Of a DNA stretch of 42,847 bases, positions 37,101 through 42,807 are shown piece after piece. The DNA is taken from contig CAMDOM010000025.1 in assembly GCA_945903645.1 (NCBI GenBank), positions 1-42,847 on the forward strand, in the 5' to 3' direction. The position numbers were made by a program, and so were the translations under genes. This DNA is from Chryseobacterium gleum (lineage in GTDB: Bacteria > Bacteroidota > Bacteroidia > UBA10329). Below the pieces are notes generated by a model. The model saw only the letters and a program-made list of their open reading frames with translations, did not search any database and had not been told where the DNA came from. Every line of letters begins with the position of its first letter. Positions within the stretch are counted from its first letter, which is position 1.

Positions 37101-38360
37101 CTGAGCCGTATTAGTGCATCCATTCGCATCAGTTACCAATACTTGATAGTTGCCACCACAAAGCCCCGAAACGCTAGAACCACTTCCTACGTTTGGCGTC
37201 CAAGTGTATGAATACGGTCCAGTGCCACCAACCACAGCAACACTCGCTTGTCCATCACAAATCCCATTACACGTTGCATCAACAGTGGTAGGAGTAATAA
37301 CTATTGGAGCAAGCTGATTTATCACAAAATTGGCGGTGCCTTGGCAGCCATTGCTATCGGTAACTGTTACCGTGTAAGAACCAGGCGCTCTGCCAGTGAT
37401 GTTTTGAGTTACGATATTTCCAGGTTGCCAATTGAACGTAAACGGACCAACTCCACCTGTAAACGAAATAGTAACTGCTCCATTGTTCGCTCCTGCGCAA
37501 GAAACTGGTGTCACAATCCCAGTAATAGCAATTGGAGCAGGTTCGCTGAGGATAACCCCAGGCGGTGTATATGTACATCCCGTAGCATCGGTAATGGTCA
37601 ATATGTAAGTACCGGAACCCACTCCACTTATATTCTGGGTAGTTTGACCCGATGACCAAAGAAATGTATAAGGTGCTGTACCTCCAACTAACCCAGTTGT
37701 GGCAATACTTCCATTCAATCCACCATTACACGTTGGATTCGTTCCTGTTAATGTGGCAGCCCAATCTGGCGATTGAGTTATGGTATATGGAACAACTTCC
37801 GAACAGCCATTCGCATCGCTTACGGTAACGTTATAGGTACCTGAATTCAATCCAGAAACCGCAGAAGTGGCAGATGCAAAGGGCAACCACGAATAAGTGT
37901 AGGGTGCCAATCCTCCAGAAACACTTACTGAAGCGCCACCATCATTGCTGGTTGGACAGGTTTCGTTTGTTGCAGTAACCACAATGTTAAACGGTGCTGG
38001 GTCATTTACCGTGGCAAACGATATTGCAGCTGGGCAACTTCCTCCCAATCCATCTTGGCCAACAACAATGATTTGATAATTCGAAATACCTGCACCCAAA
38101 CCAGTGAAGGTGTAAGTAGTTGTGGGCTGCGGTCCAGAAGAAATGAACAACGGTCCATTAAATAATTGATACGTATAGTCAGGCGAACCGCCTGTAACTG
38201 TGATAGTAATTGTTCCATTACTTGCCCCGTTGCAAGTAACATCAGTGGCCGTCACAGTTTGAATTGTAACTGGGCATTGAGCCTTAGAAAATTCAGCGGT
38301 TAATAAGGTTGAGGTAGCTGCAAAGGCAAGAATTGCAAGTAGACGTATTGGTCTCATCAT
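31197..38360 (-). CDS. Giant SprB-repeat surface protein with gliding-motility-type C-terminal domain
   Basis: A protein of about 2,387 residues. In order it contains a signal peptide (LLAILAFAATSTLL, cleaved near SKAQ), then seven SprB repeats, an embedded P-domain (about residues 572-747), 18 more SprB repeats, two PKD/Ig-like units (WTYTWTPGDALSD and similar), and a gliding-motility-associated C-terminal domain (VTPNGDGINDTWIIDNIELF, then VEIYNRWGQMLWQS). SprB-type proteins are T9SS-exported cell-surface adhesins moved by the gliding machinery. Each repeat is about 75-80 residues with the core T-C-N-G-x-x-D-G, GG-x-x-PY-x-Y-x-W, G-x-C-x-G-x-Y and D-A-N-G-C. Start at the paired ATGs near 38360. 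The PorP/SprF gene follows. Repeats may cause assembly or length errors. I do not call it sprB itself because many paralogues exist. Confidence 0.93.
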   Translation of the reverse strand: MMRPIRLLAILAFAATSTLLTAEFSKAQCPVTIQTVTATDVTCNGASNGTITITVTGGSPDYTYQLFNGPLFISSGPQPTTTYTFTGLGAGISNYQIIVVGQDGLGGSCPAAISFATVNDPAPFNIVVTATNETCPTSNDGGASVSVSGGLAPYTYSWLPFASATSAVSGLNSGTYNVTVSDANGCSEVVPYTITQSPDWAATLTGTNPTCNGGLNGSIATTGLVGGTAPYTFLWSSGQTTQNISGVGSGTYILTITDATGCTYTPPGVILSEPAPIAITGIVTPVSCAGANNGAVTISFTGGVGPFTFNWQPGNIVTQNITGRAPGSYTVTVTDSNGCQGTANFVINQLAPIVITPTTVDATCNGICDGQASVAVVGGTGPYSYTWTPNVGSGSSVSGLCGGNYQVLVTDANGCTNTAQFTISDIQIQLSVTATDMSCNGTCDGTATATVTGANAPFSYLWQETGGTGLSESGLCAGTYTFVVTDNIGCSQQQTVTINEPNPIVITLAVTDVTCNGANDGSIDMTVTGGTAPYTYVWSPGGETTEDISNLPAGDYSVVVTDANGCTASEITLGGSFAGGTLALPDGNGVSYNTSVAITGFPAGGTITTGTDLQNICINMEQSYLGDLEMTLTCPNGQTVVLKEYPGGTGTYLGGANDAGSNGIPGTGAEYCFSETATFGTILQENALGNWVTAGNLPNNSMTPGTYTPTQSFNGFIGCPLNGNWTITVTDNLSIDDGFIFDWSLTFGGSGGSDLIATVNEPAPIAITTTPTDATCGLCNGTITAAASNGTAPYSYLWDDPAGQTTATATGLCAGTYNVIVTDANGCTNAAAGTIVDTPNLTVTVSSTDASCNGVCDGTATANVQTGTAPFTYLWNDPAGQTTATATGLCAGNYTVTVTDANNCTFSVSGNITQPTPIVITFSNIIDLECSGTCIGEATATVTGGNGPYTVSWNDPANQTTLTATGLCASTYIITATDADGCTQTGSVVIAGPNGLTSSITTQVNPTCNGNCDGTATVTASGGTAPYTYLWNDPLAQTTATATGLCAGTFEVTVTDANGCVSVSSVTIAQPITLTATTTANDPDCFGICDATSTVFTTGGTFPYSYQWNDPNGQTTITAVNLCPGIYNVDVTDASGCVTTATVNIFQPLEITANSAVVNANCGQCDGQATVSPTGGVQPYTYLWGDGQTTATITGLCAGVYNVDVIDQFGCVQNFIIPVNNDGGATSATVVVADASCFGTCDGEGTVTPLGGTAPYTYLWVPGGQTTTSVTGLCAGTYNVQIIDDLGCIFIQPVVIAEPAQIVPAYTSTPATCGNSDGAITVNPSGGDGGPYTYSWVPNVSSAATAANLVAGTYTVTVTDGNGCSAIIVIPVNNIDGPLLTGVSTEASCNGTCDGTATVTITGGLAPYSILWDDPAGQTTGTATGLCAGLVSASITDANGCVTVTQVTVTEPTEISVSLPLITNASCAEVCDGAVTVVASGGTLPYTVSWSPSGGSLATATGLCAGDYTATITDANGCTATVSVTIDEPTPIVIATTTVDASCFGVCDGEASANATGGAGGFTYLWDDPAAATSANVTGLCAGTYTVTATDAAGCTNTSQITISEPAAIVITASAQGVSCTGDCDGEAYASATGGTGPYSYQWTDLAATQNDTVTDLCPGIYNVIVTDANGCTSTTAVIVTEPLPLVVAGVATNITCGGECDGIATAIAQGGTSPYTYLWNDANAQTTAAAAGLCAGTYTVVVTDANGCTATTSVDIIEPPVLDATVSVVNPSCGGECDGSATVTITGGTAPYAILWSNFGLGSSITNLCAGLYSVTVTDANLCTVTVDINLTEPPVLNANITATSQIQCSGSCNGQATVTGSGGTPPFTYLWADGQTSATATGLCEGTYDVTITDGIGCTANASVTINDDNVLVATVPIFTSVSCNGDCDGTASVFATGGVGPYQYFWNDQFNQTTQVVAGLCPGNYTVTVVDAQAPACSTQATVVITEPALLTSSATAVDETCGGACDGTATAIPNGGTPPYTFLWNDPSNQTGATATALCVGTYTVTVIDANECVTQSSVTVLGPPALVSNATTSASTCSNVANGSINLTAAGGVGTYSFQWNPTGATTEDLNNAFFGTYAVTITDATGCSIVDSYSIGTLVNIEAQAGDDLNLCVGSSLTLNGAGGGTYQWSPAESLSDATAANPTANPIVNTTYLLTVSIGNCVDTDSVLVTMYNVPPVDGGEDVTIPTGGTIGLNALGVVTEWTYTWTPGDALSDSTITNPFASPLETTMYYVTVTDENGCTNMDSVLVEVVPGIKFPDGVTPNGDGINDTWIIDNIELFSDAVVEIYNRWGQMLWQSAEGYPIPWDGRYDGNDLPVGTYYYVIRSENFEQPFTGPITIVR
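31940..38275 (-). repeat. Array of 25 SprB repeats
   Basis: About 25 units of roughly 225-240 nt, interrupted once by the P-domain. I counted repeats by the conserved Cys in T-C-x-G and the Trp ending PYxYxW. Eighteen units have an extra Cys pair and seven do not (units 1-4, 7, 15, 25). Units 8-24 are more alike at DNA level than units 1-7 (GCCTGTACTTTGC-like segments recur), suggesting later duplications in the C-terminal half. Boundaries are approximate. Confidence 0.85.
36118..36645 (-). other. P-domain (proprotein convertase P/Homo B-like) inside the repeat array
   Basis: The part of the giant protein between repeats 7 and 8. It has NTSVAITGFPAGGTITTGTD, LQNICINMEQSYLGDLEMTL, CPNGQTVVLKEYPGGTGTYL and, near the end, GNWTITVTDNLSIDDGFIFD followed by WSLTFGG. 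The pattern (Gly-Asp-Leu, then Asn/Gly-Trp-Thr, then Asp-Gly and Trp-Ser-Leu) is that of P-domains, beta-sandwiches usually next to subtilisin proteases. No protease domain is present here. Confidence 0.75.
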
Positions 38361-38688
38361 GACGATGGGTTGGGTTTTGTACACTTAGTTTAGAATAGGA
38401 TTCAATCCCCCTATTTTCGGGGGGTTAAAATACAGTTTTTGGCATATTAGACAACGTCTTGACTTTCGTAAGTTTAACAAGCGATTTATGAATATTTATG
38501 GTGGATTAAATTAGCGCTTGAGCGTCATTTTCCCTATCGAAAAAAGTCTATCATGTTGTTTCTACGTTTTACAATTGCTACAAACCAAAACACCTTTTTG
38601 ACTTCAAATCTGATGTGATAAAAATCATATCCCCTATTTGGCGCAGTTTACATTTTTGGTCGCCATCTTTGGCCGTCAACCCAGTTGC
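38361..38688. other. 328-bp divergent intergenic region between the SprB-type gene and the HTTM gene
   Basis: AT-rich, with no ORF I can support. A small stem CCCCC-TATTTTC-GGGGG (38407-38423) lies 47 nt upstream of the SprB-type start, within its likely 5' leader; a similar run on the other strand has no T-tract, so I do not call it a terminator. I see no exact TAnnTTTG for the minus gene; TATTTTAA at about 38428-38435 is only a weak match. For the plus gene CATCTTTG near 38664-38671 is a weak match. Confidence 0.5.
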
Positions 38689-40479
38689 ATGAAACGTATC
38701 TATTCCATACTCGAAGGATTTTTATCTATTGACCTACGCACTTTAGCTTTTGTTCGTTTCCTAACTGGATTTGTGGTCATAATGGACCTCATTTCTAGAG
38801 CAATGGATTTAACAGCGCTATACACCGATGCAGGTGTGCTACCAAGAACTTTGTTGTTGAGTGGATCAAATAATTGGTCGTTTTCGGTTTACTCTATAAG
38901 CGGTTCCTACTTATTTGTTTCAGCCATGTTTATCATGGCTGGCGTTTTTGCGTTGCTAATGAGTTTTGGATATCGCACCCGGTTAATGACCATCCTATCC
39001 TGGATTATGCTCATGTCACTTCAAAACCGCAATCCACTAATCTGCTATGGGGGCGATTCGGTCATTCGAATGATGCTGTTTTGGGGAATGTTTGTGCCTT
39101 GGGGGGCCAAATATTCTATTGATAGTTTAAGGTATGGGTTTAATAAACTGTCGGGGCACCTTCCAAAGAAGATTTTTACCATGGGTTCGATTGGGATGTG
39201 CCTTCAGGTACTTTATATCTACTTTTTTACAGCGCTTTTTAAAAACGGTCCTGAATGGCACTCGGAAGGCACTGCAGTTTATTTTGCTATCGCTATAGAT
39301 GAGTTGGCTTCGCGATTCAATTTCCTTGTTCGAGCACTTCCTTTAGACGCACTGAAAGGAATGACTTGGGCAGTACTCGCTTGGGAATGGGTTGGGCCAA
39401 TTTTGGTGGCTTGGCCCAATTGGAAAATTCGCGTATTCGGATTGCTTGGATTTTTCACGCTTCAATTGGGATTTTTAACCTTTATGGTACTCGGTTTATT
39501 CCCCGTGTTTAGCACCTTAGCCATTTTGGTTTTTGTTCCTTCTGAGATTTGGGACAAACTTGAAGCACGGTTCATTGGTGGGCGTCAACGCGGTCTGCGC
39601 ATGTATTACGACCCAAATTGCGGTTTTTGTCAGCACATGGTTGTTGCTTTAAACCGCTTTCTACTTTTCGATTCCGCACAGGCCTTACCAGCAAGTGATG
39701 ATTCGACCATACATGACGAACTCAGAAAGAACAATTCATGGATTGTCAAAGATTCTGAAGGAAATACATACATGAAAGGCAAAGCTTTGATTGCCGTATT
39801 CAATCATTCACCGATTTTTTGGCCCATTGGTAAACTTCTTAGATTATTCACCCCAATATTAGATTGGACCTATGGCCGCCTTGCCGTAAGTCGACCAGAG
39901 TGGCCCGCATTTCAGTATTTCCCGAACGGAATTATCTCTCGTTATTCAGTTTCTCAATCCTTGCCAGTGATGGTTTTAGCGCTGTGGTGCTTGCTGTATG
40001 TTACGCTTTTCAATTTTCATAAGTTTGACGAGAAGGTACTTCCGGTTCCTAAATCGCTCATTTGGGTTTCTGGAATTTTCAAAGTAGATCAAAACTGGGC
40101 CATGTTTGCTCCTGCGCCCTATAGGGCTGATGGCTGGTTCGTTATTCCTGCACAATTAGCCAACGGAGACTCTGTAGATATATTTAAGAAAGGCGCTCCA
40201 ATAAATTGGGATAGGCCCGAGCGCATTGCCACAACATATAGAAACACCCGATGGAGCAAGTACTTACGCACCATTCGACAACCTAAATATAAGATGGCTA
40301 TGAAACACTATGTGGCCTGGCTATGGCGCGAATGGGACAACAATCACCCCGAAGAACAGCGCTTGAAAGAGTTCGAATTTGTGTTTGTTATGGAAACCAA
40401 TATGGAGAATTGGGAAACCGCTCCACCTAGACGAATGTCTCTTTGGTCGCAGGATTGTAGAAAAATTTCAGATTTCTGA
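38689..40479 (+). CDS. HTTM-domain (vitamin K-dependent gamma-carboxylase-like) membrane protein fused to a DCC thiol-redox domain
   Basis: A 596-residue protein. Residues about 10-290 contain several membrane helices of the HTTM type (LRTLAFVRFLTGFVVIMDL; MLFWGMFVPWGAKYSID), a family distantly related to gamma-glutamyl carboxylase. Residues about 303-400 carry the DCC/DUF393 signature MYYDPNCGFCQ with CxxC at 311/314. A second short membrane region (MVLALWCLLYVTLFNF) and a soluble Trp/Arg-rich C-terminus (KVDQNWAMFAPAPYRADGWF) follow. It may be a membrane enzyme with an attached thiol-disulphide partner; substrate unknown. The ATG at 38689 is preferred over an upstream TTG, which only adds an unconvincing N-terminus. 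Confidence 0.82.
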   Translation: MKRIYSILEGFLSIDLRTLAFVRFLTGFVVIMDLISRAMDLTALYTDAGVLPRTLLLSGSNNWSFSVYSISGSYLFVSAMFIMAGVFALLMSFGYRTRLMTILSWIMLMSLQNRNPLICYGGDSVIRMMLFWGMFVPWGAKYSIDSLRYGFNKLSGHLPKKIFTMGSIGMCLQVLYIYFFTALFKNGPEWHSEGTAVYFAIAIDELASRFNFLVRALPLDALKGMTWAVLAWEWVGPILVAWPNWKIRVFGLLGFFTLQLGFLTFMVLGLFPVFSTLAILVFVPSEIWDKLEARFIGGRQRGLRMYYDPNCGFCQHMVVALNRFLLFDSAQALPASDDSTIHDELRKNNSWIVKDSEGNTYMKGKALIAVFNHSPIFWPIGKLLRLFTPILDWTYGRLAVSRPEWPAFQYFPNGIISRYSVSQSLPVMVLALWCLLYVTLFNFHKFDEKVLPVPKSLIWVSGIFKVDQNWAMFAPAPYRADGWFVIPAQLANGDSVDIFKKGAPINWDRPERIATTYRNTRWSKYLRTIRQPKYKMAMKHYVAWLWREWDNNHPEEQRLKEFEFVFVMETNMENWETAPPRRMSLWSQDCRKISDF

Positions 40480-40497
40480 TGTTGAAAGAAATTTTTT

Positions 40498-40505
40498 TAC
40501 CTTCG
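40498..40505 (+). promoter_or_regulatory. -7 box (TACCTTCG) before the ADIS-repeat gene
   Basis: A one-base variant of TAnnTTTG, 31 nt before the ATG. The same octamer precedes leuS on the other strand. Confidence 0.45.
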
Positions 40506-40536
40506 AACCCTTCTTAAATCCTTCATTCAACAGAAC

Positions 40537-41331
40537 ATGAAAAAAAATTACTTGGTTGGCGGTTTCACCGCAATTGCATTTTTCTCGGTAGTAGGTTATG
40601 ACTACTACACAGGAAACATCTCTAATTTCGCAAAGAAAGTAGTTGAAAATGGTCCATCTGGCATTGCTGACGTTTCTGGCATACAGGATGTAAACCGTGG
40701 AGGCGTTGCTCCACTTGGTGCTATTGCTGATATCTCTGCTTTAGCAGATATTTCTGCTGCTGCTACTGCTGATATTTCTGCTGCTGCCACTGCTGACATT
40801 AGTGCTCTAGCCGATATTTCTGCCGCTGCTACTGCTGATATTTCTGCCGCTGCTACCGCAGACATCTCTGGCTTAGCAACTGCCGATATTGCTGCTGCTG
40901 CCGACCTTTTGGCTAACTCTGATTTACTTGGTGGTATTCAAGACGTTGGTGGTCTTTTGGCTAACTCTGATTTGCTTGGTGGTCTTCAAGATATTTCTGC
41001 TACTGCTGACATTTCTGCTACTGCTGATATTTCTGCCGCTGGTACTGGAATTGAAGATGATTTCCGTGCTGGTAAGGTGAGTGTTTATAACTTCCCAAAC
41101 CCTGCTAACGACATCACCAACTTCCGTTTTCAACTAAATGAGGCTGCTTTGGTTCGTATCGTATTGTATGGTTCAAACGGTCAAATGATTGATATGGCTT
41201 TGAACAAGCAATACGGTGCTGGTGAGTTTATTTACTCGTACGATGTGAGTGCTTTGACTCCTGGAACCTACGTTTATACCTATCAATTGGGAAACAACTT
41301 GCCAATGACACGCAAGTTGATTATCAAATAA
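40537..41331 (+). CDS. Secreted T9SS cargo protein with Ala-Asp-Ile-Ser repeat and type A sorting domain
   Basis: A 264-residue protein in three parts. Residues 1-25 hold a hydrophobic helix (LVGGFTAIAFFSVVG), probably a signal peptide without a clear cleavage site. Residues 42-169 are low-complexity: 17 Asp residues, most in A-D-I-S or Q-D-[IV] units spaced 6 or 8 apart (ADISAL, ADISAAAT), plus a duplicated 16-residue LLANSDLLGG unit. Residues 180-264 form a T9SS type A sorting domain (VYNFPNPANDITNF, then GTYVYTYQLG), which should target it to the outer membrane or medium. No known domain matches the repeat. It lacks cysteine. Even spacing suggests a beta-solenoid-like or calcium-binding structure, but this is inference. 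Confidence 0.9.
   Translation: MKKNYLVGGFTAIAFFSVVGYDYYTGNISNFAKKVVENGPSGIADVSGIQDVNRGGVAPLGAIADISALADISAAATADISAAATADISALADISAAATADISAAATADISGLATADIAAAADLLANSDLLGGIQDVGGLLANSDLLGGLQDISATADISATADISAAGTGIEDDFRAGKVSVYNFPNPANDITNFRFQLNEAALVRIVLYGSNGQMIDMALNKQYGAGEFIYSYDVSALTPGTYVYTYQLGNNLPMTRKLIIK
40660..41043 (+). repeat. ADIS repeat region with nested 66-nt and 48-nt DNA duplications
   Basis: Within the protein repeat, a 66-nt unit (encoding ADISAL then ADISAAAT twice) occurs twice in a row, and a 48-nt unit beginning CTTTTGGCTAACTCTGATTT occurs at 40906 and 40954. The copies differ at few bases, pointing to recent duplication or slippage. Confidence 0.85.
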
Positions 41332-41349
41332 TCCCAATTTAAGATTTTC

Positions 41350-41387
41350 AAAAAGGGCTGAATCTCTTGGAGATTCAGCCCTTTTTT
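41350..41387 (+). terminator. Rho-independent terminator after the ADIS-repeat gene
   Basis: AAAAAGGGCTGAATCTC, loop TTG, GAGATTCAGCCC and a run of six T: a perfect GC-containing stem of 12 bp or more with an A-tract before and a T-tract after, 19 nt downstream of the stop. Confidence 0.92.
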
Positions 41388-41517
41388 GTGGAATAAATTA
41401 CCCTCCACCCAACTGGTTGTATTAGCAACTGGCTGGGTTTGGCATGACAATCCTCATATTACATGGAGAAACACTGGTCTATCATTACGGCTCAAATCAA
41501 CACCTAGAACTTAACCC

Positions 41518-42348
41518 ATAAAAAAAACACTACTGTTCACAATTACCATTCTAGGCTTTGGAGCATATAGTGCCCTTGGCCAAATTTATTACCCAGTCGC
41601 TTCTGCACTACCTGCGGGTTCTGTTGGTCAAGTATATGCTGGTCAGACCATTAATTTCACTGTGCCTGCTACAGCCACAGTAAGCGGTGCCGTAGTTGCA
41701 AACGCGGTTGCTGCTCAATTTCCTCAATTCTCTGCGTTTACTGGTGCAATTAGTGGACAAACCTTTCCATTAACCATTACTTCTACAGCGTTGGCGGTTG
41801 AAGGATTACCTTCTGGCATTAATGCTACTTGCAGTGCTACATCATGTACATTTTTAGCTGGCGTTTCCGGAAATATCTCTCTTGCGGGAACCCCAACTTC
41901 AGGAGGAAATTTTACAGTTAACATTACCTCGCTTACTTCAGGTGAAGCAGATTTGTCGGCATATATTGCTGCTCTTCCAATAAACCCTGGCATTCCTGGG
42001 GTAATTGCAATACCACAACCTGTGCCTACAGTTTTAGATGAGACTGGATACACCATGGTTGTTTCTGGAACTAATGGAATTGAAGAAAATAATGACATTT
42101 TCAGTCTGAGTTTTTTCCCAAATCCAACTGTAAATACTTCTACTTTAGCGATAAATTCTACTATTAATGGAGTGGCAAATGTTGAGATTTACAACGTTAC
42201 TGGATTGCTGATAAGCTCATACTCTGAGGCTATACGCATTGGGTCAAATAGGGTGAATATCGATATGGGAACGTTGCCTACCGGAATTTACATGGTAAAG
42301 ACATTTATCAATGGATGTAAAGCATTAGTTCGTATTCAGAAGAACTAA
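41518..42348 (+). CDS. T9SS cargo protein with Ig-like fold, apparent ATA start
   Basis: The reading frame encodes a typical signal peptide KKTLLFTITILGFGAYSALGQ directly after an ATA codon at 41518, with an in-frame TAA two codons upstream; no ATG, GTG or TTG precedes the signal. I therefore annotate ATA as start (an ATG-to-ATA change), giving 276 residues. The mature part (PVASALPAGSVGQVYAGQTI) and the piece with CSATSCTF then SGNISLAGTPTSGG resemble putative Ig-like domains of Bacteroidota surface proteins. The end (FFPNPTVNTSTL through IYMVKTFINGCKALVRIQKN) is a T9SS type A sorting domain. A later GTG at 41662 would lose the signal peptide. It may be a pseudogene if ATA is not used. Confidence 0.75.
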   Translation: MKKTLLFTITILGFGAYSALGQIYYPVASALPAGSVGQVYAGQTINFTVPATATVSGAVVANAVAAQFPQFSAFTGAISGQTFPLTITSTALAVEGLPSGINATCSATSCTFLAGVSGNISLAGTPTSGGNFTVNITSLTSGEADLSAYIAALPINPGIPGVIAIPQPVPTVLDETGYTMVVSGTNGIEENNDIFSLSFFPNPTVNTSTLAINSTINGVANVEIYNVTGLLISSYSEAIRIGSNRVNIDMGTLPTGIYMVKTFINGCKALVRIQKN

Positions 42349-42357
42349 TCTCTATAG

Positions 42358-42400
42358 AAAAAAAGGAAGGGCGACCAATTTGGCCGCCCTTCCTTTTTTA
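42358..42400. terminator. Bidirectional terminator between convergent genes
   Basis: A7, GGAAGGGCG, an 11-nt loop (with CCA/TGG inside), CGCCCTTCC, T6. The A-tract and T-tract make it work in both directions, for the T9SS cargo gene and for the small minus-strand gene. Confidence 0.9.
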
Positions 42401-42412
42401 TTGTAGCAAAAC

Positions 42413-42562
42413 TCAATAGAGTTGTACTACTTGAGCTTTCGGGAATTTTTCCATCCAATTTGTCAAGGCTTCTTTCGTCTTAACATATATAATGGTGCGG
42501 GCATCTAAGATAAGTTTGAACTTAGGTCCAGGCTCGGTCTTTTGGGTTTCTTCATTTTCCAT
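42413..42562 (-). CDS. Small 49-residue protein of unknown function
   Basis: An ATG-started frame of 49 codons on the minus strand, MENEETQKTEPGPKFKLILD, then ARTIIYVKTKEALTNWMEKF and PKAQVVQLY. The acidic N-terminus and the amphipathic later half (with a Trp) read like a real soluble protein rather than a shadow. It ends 13 nt from the bidirectional terminator. No family recognised. No upstream TAnnTTTG is obvious, and it was found from sequence alone, so it could be missed by length filters. Confidence 0.6.
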   Translation of the reverse strand: MENEETQKTEPGPKFKLILDARTIIYVKTKEALTNWMEKFPKAQVVQLY

Positions 42563-42807
42563 GACGTTCTTCGTTTAAGTTAATAAACACTACAATGGAA
42601 AAATCGTTCCAATGTTGGGCGTTATTTCTTAATAGATGTTAACGTCACTCAACTGGGTAGCATTTTAATCTCTAGACGAAAGGACGGCCTTAAAAGAATG
42701 AGACCGTTGCGTAATCTAAGCATTTCTTACACGTTCTATTTTTAGCGCTTACTTTTTAATAATTTGGATTTTTCTATTGTATTTAGGTTGATTTAGGTAT
42801 TTTTTTC
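42563..42807. other. AT-rich intergenic stretch
   Basis: 245 bp without an ORF I can support. It is increasingly AT-rich toward the right edge, with no clear -7 box or hairpin. It probably holds divergent promoter sequence for the small minus-strand gene and for a gene starting at the edge. Confidence 0.5.

Noticed and set aside
31940-38275. Periodic DNA repeats that might look like a CRISPR array
   Set aside because: The units are about 230 nt, fully coding and degenerate, with no short identical repeats or unique spacers.
31197-38360. Many antisense open frames of 60-165 codons across the giant repeat gene
   Set aside because: They repeat with the same period as the SprB units and are shadows of the biased codon use on the coding strand.
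38638-38688. TTG-started N-terminal extension of the HTTM gene
   Set aside because: The extra 17 residues do not look like the family start, while the ATG at 38689 opens directly into MKRIYSILEG.
40605-40865. An 86-codon minus-strand frame across the ADIS repeat
   Set aside because: It is the complement of the repeat (ISAVAAAE-type shadow) with no start signal of its own.
41444-41521. A 25-codon ATG frame just before the ATA-start gene
   Set aside because: It ends at the A-run and is in another frame than the signal peptide; it looks like noncoding sequence, and a frame shift within the A-run would not join it usefully to the signal peptide.
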